Below, in pieces: positions 56,195 to 64,000 of a stretch of 64,000 nt of DNA. Below the pieces are notes generated by a model that was given only the letters and a program-made list of their open reading frames with translations, did no database searches and had not been told where the DNA came from. The first letter of the stretch is position 1; each line of letters opens with the position of its first letter. The position numbers were made by a program, and so were the translations under genes. The stretch covers positions 186,001 to 250,000 of the forward strand of contig JAAVTG010000057.1 of the NCBI GenBank assembly GCA_011947345.1. Direction: 5' to 3'. The stretch is from Phytophthora quininea. Lineage: Eukaryota > Oomycota > Peronosporomycetes > Peronosporales > Peronosporaceae.

Positions 56195-56633
56195 AGAATG
56201 CCGTGGGGTTCGCAGGTATTGTACACGATTCTGCCAGTTCTTCTATCTCGGATAGCAAAACCCGAAATGCTTTAAAAACCGGCCAGGAAGCGTCAGGCGT
56301 GTCAAGTATCCCGGCTTTTAACTTTCCATCTATCATGGAGAATGGTGCTACAGAGGAACCAGCGAAAGTGATTGCAGCTTCTGAAAATCAAGCCACTGAA
56401 TTGGAGTGAAGTGGATATCGTTCCCAATGTGAATGCTGTTCGCCACTCCTTCATACTGGTATCAAATGAAGGGGATTAACATTCCAAGGTGAATGCTGTA
56501 ATACCATTTCATTTTGGGATTATTTTTAGCAACTTTTTCATGAAAAGTTTGGCTCGGCTCAGATTGATGACGGTCAAAAATCAGAACAGCAATCTCACAA
56601 AATTTCTGACGTCACTTTGGAATCCGCTAAGAA

Positions 56634-59440
56634 ATGGACGAGCTGGACGCGTTGCTGGACGCCGTGTACGCCCAGGCCTCAAGTCTCAAGGCCGCCCAAG
56701 ACCCAGAGCAAGAGCTGCGCACGCTGTTGGCACCTGTGCGGACGCTGTTTCTGCAGACTCTGGACCAGTCTGCTGAGGCTAATAATTCCAAACCTTTAGG
56801 GTTTCTAGCGTCCAGATTCCAAGCCCTGGTGCGGTCCCCACCAGCCAGAATCTCCACTGTAAGGACCAGTCCAAGTAGACCGCAGACGTATCTAAATGAT
56901 GCAGCCATCAGACTCCAAGCGCTGGTCAAAAGAAGTCCACCAGCTAAACAGAGCGAAGCAGCCACTCGGATCCAGGCCCTAGTAAGGGGTAAAAGCCAGA
57001 GACAAACTCTTCAGAGACAGCAAAGTGCTCTGGAACAAGGTACCAAAGTACTCAAGAAATATGTGCTCAAGACGGACAGATTCCCCAATTGTCACGTTTT
57101 AGACACTGGGGATGGCGAGAAAGCGCCGAATTTTAGACGGCTGGGCAACACGCCGTTGTATGGAACGGCGCAGCCTTCTTTGGAAGGCATTCAGATGATT
57201 TTGGACAGAGTGGTGGAGGATGGATTCAACAAGGTAGTGTGGGTGAATCTAAGAGAAGAAGCAGTGATTTATGTGGACGGATTGCCGTTTACAGCGCGAA
57301 GAAGCGCCAAATTGAATGAGAACGACTTGGTGCCAGGTATTACAGGCCATAAAATTCAGGTTTTGGAGTCGTCATTGAAGTCGAGTCTGCAGGAAGAGCT
57401 CAAACTGGCGGGAAATCGATTCGAGTACTGGCACGAGGTCGCTTTGAGGGAGAACGAGCTTGTTGAAGCGACTACAGAGCCGGAGAAAGTGATGACACTA
57501 CCGGAATTATATGAAAGCGCAGAAGTAGCTAAGTACAAGGATAGTATTCAAAGTGTGGCGTACCGCCGGATTCCGATTGAGCGCGAGAACGCCCCGGAGC
57601 ATTCGGATGTTGAGATGCTGATGAATCTGATCGATGAAAGTGGAGGAGAAGGGACTGCGTTCGTGTTTAACTGCCAGATGGGGAAGCGCCGAACGACGAC
57701 AGCGATGGTGATTGGAAGGCTCATTTGTCAGCGGCATACGTTGGATATCTCGACGTTAATTTCACCAGAAAGTGACGAAGAAGGCGAGAACCAGAGTAAA
57801 TCGGGCAATTTCGCAGTGATCCGCGAAGTTCAAACGCGTTTGAAACACGGTAAGGAAGCGAAGCGATGGGTCGATATGGCTATCGACGAGTGCGCGGCTA
57901 TCTGCAACATTCGAGCAGTCATTCATGAGTACCACGACCTGTCCAACGCAGAGGCCAAGCCTGCTAAGCGGTCCTATTACTTGCACCATGCCATGAGCTT
58001 CCTAGAAAGATACTTTTACCTTGTCGTCTTTGGCGAATACATGATCGAGATGCGCAAGCTTCAGTTGGAGCGTAGTGAAGGAGAAGAGCCATCCCCATCG
58101 TTCTCGAAGTGGCTCCAGCAGCATCCGAATCTCTTCCGGTTGTTAGACGATTTGGGTGGAGTACGCTACAAGTCTGACAAGGTACTGGCGAACTGCGTGC
58201 TCAAGATGGACCACTTCTTTGGCATCGCGCGGATCCCATTTGAATTGACATCGAATGTCCCGAACTACCGCCGCATTGGCGATGAACCCATTTTGGTACT
58301 GCTCAATGCTTGGAGCAAGGTATTGTCGATGTTATCGAGCACTTGCGTGGAGAATTTGACCGTGCGGTCTGGATTAACTTGCGCGAAGAGGCAGTCATCT
58401 ACGTTAGTGGACGTCCGTTCTGCGTGCGTCACCAGGATGATCTTATGGTAAATGTTGAATACCCAGGGATTGAAGTGGACGAAATCACGGCGATTGAGCG
58501 TCAAGTGAAAAGCGAGTTGCAGATTAAGGTCCGAAAAGATAAAGGTTTGTTCATGTATTGGTACGAGCCTAGCGAAATGGTAAACGACGAGACAATGGAG
58601 CACATTAACCCGCAAGTGGACATCAAAACACTTACGGAAGTGTATGAAGACGCAACAGACCACACTGGCTTCGATCTGCGGTACGCGCGGATCCCTGTCT
58701 CGGATGAGACTGCGCCAGAGGAGAAAGACCTCGACGATATGGTAAGGCTGTTGGTGCCAGCCTTCATGAAGGAGCTGGGGCTCCAGCTACCACCAGACAA
58801 GGTAGTGTCTAGTGACAGTAACAAACAGAAGACGGCAGTGATTTGCAACTGCCAAATGGGTCGCGGTCGCACTACAACAGCACTCGTTTGTGTCTACATG
58901 CTGCGTGTGGTGTTGGAGGACTGCGCGTCGTCCAATACGTCGAGTCTTTTGAAGGAGATTCTTGGCTCTAGAACTGCCGGCAGACGACGCCAATCCACGG
59001 CAATCACGGCTGAGTTTGTGGTGATTCGAAATCTGATGAAGACGTTAGACAATGGCCATGACTGTAAGCTGCTAGTCGACTACGCCATCGATCAGTGCGA
59101 GCACATGCAGAACCTCCGCGACTGCATCAGTCAATGCCGTGACTTGGCGGTGGATCGCGATCTTCCAAGTGCAAAGAGAGACTTTTTCATGTTGCGTGCA
59201 GTCAACTACCTGGAGCGCTACTTCTACCTCGTGTGCTTTGCTTCGTACCTGCTAGAAGAGCGTGCGCACTTTTTCCAACCTACACTCTTTGTGTCGTGGA
59301 TGAACGAACGCTATGGTAGTGCCCTGTATGAGCTACTCGACAACCTCTGCTTCGAAGAGGAAATCGGTGCCGAGACTCATGTGTCGTCCATGCGATGGAG
59401 ATGGCGTCGCAAGAGAAAACTGGTGTCGCGTCTGGAGTAG
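56634..59440 (+). CDS. Paladin-like dual phosphatase-domain protein with N-terminal IQ motifs
   Basis: The N-terminus has three IQ-like motifs (SRFQALVR, IRLQALVK, TRIQALVRGKSQRQ), likely calmodulin-binding. Two homologous phosphatase modules follow. Module 1: YGTAQPSLEGIQMILDRVVE, VWVNLREEAVIYVDGLPFTA and the CX5R loop FNCQMGKRRTTT. Module 2: VWINLREEAVIYVSGRPFCV and CNCQMGRGRTTTALV. Each module ends with LERYFYLV. This is the architecture of paladin and inositol-phosphate phosphatases. Both Cys and Arg are present, so catalysis is possible. A break at TTTT 58291-58294 separates the modules. Near 59390 another frame continues with DDAFTKLIELKYLRPHVFKT, so the true C-terminus probably extends towards 59.6 kb and the stop at 59440 is doubtful. 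Confidence 0.85.
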
Positions 59441-59575
59441 ACGATGCATTCACAAAACTCATTGAACTCAAGTACCTTCGACCACATGTATTCAAAACCA
59501 GAAATCTCGCGGAGCACAGCGCAATATCATCCTCTCCAACTTTAAATTCCATCGCTGCGTACGCAGAAACCTGTC

Positions 59576-61716
59576 TTATTTTCCAGCTTCAACAGCGGCT
59601 TTCACCTTGCAGAGTTTGCATGTGGTGGGAGGATCCATGCCCTTCATTAAGTACCAGTACGGCGAGATTTTGACTTTCTTCTTGCACAAAGTGCACTTGC
59701 GAGCCACACGTGGTTCGACCTTCGTTGTGCAGGCATCACAGTAAACCTCACACCCCTTTTGATACTTTTCGATAAACTTGCCACGCAGAACCTCGATCAC
59801 TTCTCCACACAACGGGCAACTGCACTTCATCATCTTGGCTTCAGGATTTGGCTTGTGCGTGGCTGGTGGATCATCAGTAGCATCACTTTTGCGTGTTTCT
59901 TTGAGTGAACGCAGCCCGAGGGCCTTGCATACTTCGTTACACTCGTGGGTGGCGAAGAATGCAGTCATTCCAGCCTTCGACAAATTCCCGTGGCCATACG
60001 CGCTCATGTAGCGAGTGAATTTGCGGATCAGTGAAGATACTTCCAACGCCTTGAATGTCAACGACCATGAGCTGTCCGAATGTCGTCTCCCACGAAAAGT
60101 GACTGAACGCCTGCGCCGTATTACATTGCGTCAGTCCTTCCTTGTTGACCCAACCGTTGTTATTGTTGTACTTCTTGTATTCACCGGCAATATACGGTTC
60201 GGCGGTGAACACTGTCATGGAAGCACTCAAGCCCGCCAAAGTCGGAAAATCAATCTCGTACCAACTCGAGAAAACAAAATCCACCGCTTCATCAACTTGT
60301 TCGGAAATCGAAAACTGGATGGCGAGCTGCTTGGCCACAATCTGCATTTTAACATCATCCTCTGCAGCAGTTGACGTGCCCGTCTTACCAGCGTAGAATT
60401 TCGCCACGAAATATTTCTTCAATTTGCAGTCGAACATGGCGTGGGCCGAGCGCATCGCCCCTTGGCAAAGCAGTACGGGACTACGCGGACGGTTGTTTTC
60501 TGCTGGGAATGCTTCAAGTCCACTTTGTTCCAATCGATCTCTTTATTGGGTAGGAAGTGAAGCGAGTGGCGAATAGCGCTGACTTCGGGGGCGCCATCCA
60601 CTTCTTTCCAATCGAGAGGCTTTAGTTCTGTAACATTCGATCGCGGTGACGAAGCTTCTTCTGAGCTTTCATGTTCTGCGATGGAGGGTAATTCGGAAGC
60701 TTCAAAACCGGTTGGTCCATAGTGGTTAATGGTAGAAATCTCCAACATTTCCTTCGAGTGCTTCCTTACCTCGTGCGTCTTACTCCTTGAGATAGAAGAG
60801 CTCGCTGATTCGCGAACAACACTTGCAAATCGCACAACGTCGCTCGACTTGGACAACGACACACTTTTGAACGACCGCTTTGAGTTCTTGCTTGAGGCAA
60901 CACTCCTGTACTCATGTTTCATAATTGCTTTCATCGATGCCGTTTTGTGACGTTGAATTTCAATAAACGTGAAATCAATTCCGCCAGATGCCATGCGTCT
61001 CATTAACTTGCAAATGTCGGGGCTTTTTTCGATCTGGGCAGCATATTTCTGATCGTCAAACCCGCGGTTAAATCTTTCTCCATGACATGGCGAATCGGTC
61101 ACTAGCACCAAGAGCTTGGCTTGGGCTTGGAAGGAAAGCGCTAAAGCTGCTTCCAATGCGCCAGCAATATCCTCTGGTTCGTCGCCACCACCAAATGCTC
61201 TGAGGGATTGGATGAAGTTGCGCACCGACACAATGTCTTCAGTCAGAGCGTGAACTTCCAGTCGCTTTTCTCCGTCGCAAAAATCGCGGTATGCCACAAA
61301 CCCCACACGAACGACCGCACCGGCATGATCTTTCTTCACATGTTCAACGATCGAGATCATTGACGCTTTGGCTTGATCAATCCACGGTTCCATCGATCGC
61401 GTACAGTCCATTACAACCACGAGGTCGAGCGTGGTCGCGTGTGCATACCTCAATTTTGCCGCTTGCTTCTTGACCTTAGCCGTCATCTCATGACGAATGG
61501 CACTGAACTGCTTCAAATCCTCCAACTCTCGAGTTTTTGCCGCAAGTTGTTTTCGCAGAAGGAAGACCGCGCTTTCTTGTGCGTACTGGAGGATAGCAGC
61601 AACCTTGGAGTCAAGTGCATTTTCTCTTCAGTTCCTTCGTGCAGCTGTACTAGCTCAAACTCAGAGTCATCCGATAGACTCGAGTCCTCCAAACTCTCGA
61701 CAGAAGAAACTGTCAT
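59576..61716 (-). CDS. vWFA/alpha-kinase protein with C-terminal Cys-rich zinc region
   Basis: Start MTVSSVESLEDSSLSDDSEF. A helical lead (KQFSAIRHEMTAKVKKQAAK) precedes a vWFA domain (LDLVVVMDCTRSMEPWIDQA; MIDAS DxTxS-like DCTRS; VGFVAYRDFCDG; GGGDEPEDIAGALEAAL). A Ser-rich linker follows, then an alpha-kinase domain: KKYFVAKFYAGKTGT, YNNNNGWV, FSHFSWETTFGQLMVVDIQG, FTDPQIHS, YGHGNLSKAGMTAFFATHEC. The end has CSCPLCGEVIEVL, CEVYCDACTTK, CTLCKKK and CKLCK, likely zinc sites. This is the VwkA-type kinase layout plus an extra zinc tail. Breaks lie at 61620, 61534, 60458 and near 60025, where the shift is not one base in a run (two missing or one extra). Confidence 0.85.
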
Positions 61717-61895
61717 TTGCGGTTGGCCTCCACTTCTTGCTTCCGCTACAATTTAGGAAATGGGCCAACATGGAGTGATACTGAGCGCGTTCTCTAAACA
61801 AAACGAGATTTTCCGGAGAAAAATTCCGCGATTTCGTTGGACCCCACTTTGAAGTAAACATTGATGCCGTTAAACTCACATCCATCAAACTACCA

Positions 61896-62700
61896 TCCCT
61901 TTTAACCATAAGGTTCGACGGTGAACACCGACATGGCAGCGTTCAGGCCTGCAGCGACGGGGTTTTCGATCTCGTACCAGCTCGATAACACATAATCCAC
62001 CGCTTCTTCCACTTGATCCGACATGGAAAACTGAGTCACGAGCTATTTAGCAATGATCTCGATTTTGAAGTCGTTCTCGGCAGCACCTGTAGAGCCGGCT
62101 TTTCCAACGTAAACTTGGCCACGAAATATTTCTTCACGTTGCAGTCGTACATGGCGCGGGACGAGTGCATCGCTCCTTCGGCGAAACAGTGCGGGGTCAG
62201 TCGAACTGCCGTCGCTTGTCGAGAATGTTTTAAGTCCAAGTTGTTGAATCCAATCGATCGCTTCATCAGGTCGAAAGTGGAGCGAGTGGTGAACAGCATT
62301 CAGTTCGGGGAGCATCGTCAACTTCCTTCCAGTCGAGCGGTTGAAATCTTTAAAGCCGCCTTCAAACTCACCGTCTTCATGCCATTGTTAACCCTGGCAG
62401 CCATCTCATTACGGCTTACAATAAACTGCTTCATGCTCTCCATCTCGCGATCCTTCGCTACGAGCTTCTTCCTGAGCAATTCAAGTTGAATTTCGTGTTT
62501 GTCGTGACGTGCAGGATCCATCTTGAATCGAAGGGAGTGCTTGTTGCTTTTGGGCTGCGTGTTTTGGTAATGGTATCGTGATTTTCACAACCGCTTCATT
62601 GGCAATAGAATCCACAGCGCCTTCCTTCGCATCGAGTTGAGCTCTAAGCGAATTAATCTCGTCTTGAGCTTTCGGATTTCTAACGAGACCAAAACGGCAT
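61896..62700 (-). pseudogene. Truncated vWFA/alpha-kinase relic
   Basis: Fragments in three frames: AQDEINSLRAQLDAKEGAVD, MDPARHDKHEIQLELLRKKL, then NAVHHSLHFRPDEAIDWIQQ, AMYDCNVKKYFVAKF, SMSDQVEEAVDYVLSSWYEI and MSVFTVEPYG followed by a stop. The vWFA domain is missing entirely and the kinase stops before its catalytic motifs. It lies directly upstream of the intact gene on the same strand, consistent with a decayed tandem duplicate. Confidence 0.75.
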
Positions 62701-62939
62701 GGCGAACTCTTGCGATAGAATTATTCTGTCGACTTCTTGTTCGCCCTACATGTTTGAAAGTGAGTCCATTTCGCAGAGCTGGTCAAATGAAAACCGTTAG
62801 ATCTTGCTTTTCACTCAACATCCTAACGGTACGTGCACTCTCATATTTCCTCCTTCGCTAGAGATTTTCTTAAAAGAAAATCGAACGGTGCCGTAGTATC
62901 AACGCGTTAATCACTCCAACGTTCCTTATGTTTGCCATA

Positions 62940-64000
62940 TCAAGCGGCTTCGTTCTCACCGCTGATTCCCACCTCATTATACTGCGCGATACGTTCTTGA
63001 ATGAGCTCCTCTTGAGCAAACTCCTGCAGTTTTTCCACTGCTTCCGACAAAGGAAGACGCTTGAGCGGATCAAATGCGCATAGCGACAGAACCAATTCCC
63101 ATTGCGCGTCAATTTTGAACGCTTTCGGTCTGGGTAAGAAGTGTCCCTTTCCCAAGTGGAACCTTATCACTGTGTCGGGCAGCTTTCCCCAAGGCACTAG
63201 ACCAGTAACCGCCTCGACAATGCACATGCCAAACGAGTACAGGTCCGATTGGAAGTTGGGTTTGGAGGGGTTTTCCTTCCGGATGAGCTCAGGAGCTTTC
63301 CAGCGGATAGCGCCCAGGGTCTCGCCTACTTCTCGTTCCTCCACCGAGTTAAAACTCAGCCCGAAGTCCGTCAGCATCGCCACGCCCTCCTTGCTCACCA
63401 GAACTTGATTGCACTTGAGGTCGCTGTGGACGATGCCACGCTGATGCAGGAAATGCAGACCCAGCGCCACTTGGTGCAGTTTGCGCCAGACCGGCGGCTT
63501 CCTTCCTGTTTTTGACGGTACAAGTAATCCATCAAGTTGCCGTTCGTCGCTTCCTCACAGACGAAAGAGTACGGCGTTCCATCGTCACATGCACCAAAGA
63601 ATGGCAAGATGTTTGGGTGGCGAGCTTGTTGCCAAATCCTAGCTTCTCGATGGAAAGCCTTGCTTTCCTTGTCCGTCTTAACGTTGACGCACTTGACTAC
63701 CACTCGAGAACTGAGCCACCATCCTCGATACACTTTGCCAAAGGAACCGAAGCTGAATGGATCCTTGTCTTTCAAGATTTCTCGCTTCGGGATAAACCAG
63801 GTCGGTTTGTCATGAGCGACAGCAGCAGGAACTTTACTCGGTGTTCGGACGGGGCCGGGTGCTTTGATGCCATGGGTTTTGACGGGATGGGCACGCTCGA
63901 ACGCGACGATGTTGTAGTGCACTTGCATCCAATTGTTCATTTTCGCGATTTGCGCAGCTGATTGCCCAAGCTTGTCCGTCAGACCCGGATCGGCTTCCTC
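62940..64000 (-). CDS. TKL-type protein kinase with altered catalytic loop (5' end outside window)
   Basis: The frame is open to the right edge (…DPGLTDKLGQSAAQIAKMNN), so the start is not seen. The kinase has a Gly loop SFGSFGKVYRGWW, lysine in VVVKCVNV, Glu in AFHREARIW, HPNILPFFGACDDG, then the catalytic loop IVHSDLKCNQVLV, DFGLSF, WKAPELI, SDLYSFGMCIVEAVTG and a final helix region. HRD is HSD, and the usual loop Asn is Gln. Oomycete TKL kinases often have HGDLKCNN, so the first change is mild, but the Asn loss may weaken activity. A break at the CC pairs 63501-63506 splits the domain. The C-terminus ends IAQYNEVGISGENEAA. Confidence 0.85.

Larger units (their letters stand above)
53445..56480 (+). 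pseudogene. Decayed vWFA/alpha-kinase gene split by a LINE
   Basis: Pieces on the plus strand match the gene at 59.6-61.7 kb: a helical start (MSLWNKNKKSIHGKGINLEK, SRVEEAERELQAKYRELCSK), vWFA strands FDLVFVMDCTRSM and VRVGFIAYRD, then CIDFTFIEVQPKH and, after the LINE, HDSASSSISDSKTRNALKTG and VPNVNAVRHS. The vWFA core between is shortened and shifted. The alpha-kinase catalytic part is absent. Clearly non-functional. Confidence 0.8.

Noticed and set aside
1413..63510. Idea that the whole window is a pseudogene-rich, non-essential region
   Set aside because: The breaks hit essential genes such as RAD51 at homopolymer runs and almost always as one missing base, which fits sequencing error better than decay.
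1..64000. CRISPR arrays, operons, tRNA or rRNA genes
   Set aside because: Eukaryotic gene structure throughout; no regularly spaced repeats, and no tRNA or rRNA hallmark was recognised by eye. A tRNA scan would be needed to exclude single tRNAs.

Overview
The window is nuclear DNA of a plant-pathogenic oomycete, most likely Phytophthora or a close relative (Peronosporales). The signs are an NLP (NPP1-type) secreted protein gene, a secreted protein with an RxLR...EER targeting motif, short introns of about 40-80 bp with GTA/GTG donors, tightly packed convergent and divergent genes, and a hAT and a LINE element. No rRNA or tRNA gene and no CRISPR array was seen.

Layout. 1-7 kb: 5' part of a secreted GH3 beta-glucosidase, RAD51, a single-pass membrane beta-propeller-like protein, a bacterial-type solute-binding protein and a small four-exon gene. 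7-14 kb: a large EF-hand/DENN protein, a TMEM41-like VTT membrane protein and a broken NLP copy. 14-19 kb: four tandem genes for small basic proteins with one invariant Cys/His module, interleaved with an MFS transporter. 19-23 kb: an armadillo-like protein and a STE7-like protein kinase. 22.5-30.3 kb: one giant coiled-coil protein with Cys pairs. 30-36 kb: two further VTT-domain genes around a decaying leucine-rich-repeat-like cluster. 36-41 kb: two small coiled-coil genes, a TMEM223-like mitochondrial protein and a PH-TBC Rab-GAP. 41-46 kb: the RxLR effector candidate, a complete hAT transposon and a CENP-B/Tc5-type DNA-binding gene. 46-52 kb: a multi-TM LRR protein and a PPR-like mitochondrial protein made of two homologous halves. 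52-64 kb: an intact NLP gene, a vWFA/alpha-kinase relic split by a LINE, a paladin-like phosphatase with IQ motifs, an intact-looking vWFA/alpha-kinase, a second relic, and a TKL kinase that runs off the right edge.

Reading the ORFs. Many genes break into two or more ORFs. In about 40 places the break sits at a homopolymer run, and one added base in that run joins two well-conserved halves. In RAD51 the exon sum is exactly one base short of a whole number of codons. I therefore treat most breaks as consensus errors and give one gene model across each set of fragments. Models free of breaks (the hAT transposase, MAPKK-like kinase, TMEM223-like protein, third VTT gene, NLP and three of the Cys/His genes) are the most reliable.

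How the genes fit together. Most of the window is ordinary cellular machinery: recombination, Rab control by DENN and TBC proteins, VTT membrane proteins, kinases and mitochondrial proteins. Embedded in it are host-interaction genes (NLP, RxLR, secreted glucosidase) next to transposon-rich, pseudogene-rich patches at 41-45 kb and 48-63 kb. The least explained items are the tandem Cys/His family at 14.4-18.8 kb, the vWFA/alpha-kinase family with three relics, and the bacterial-type solute-binding protein.
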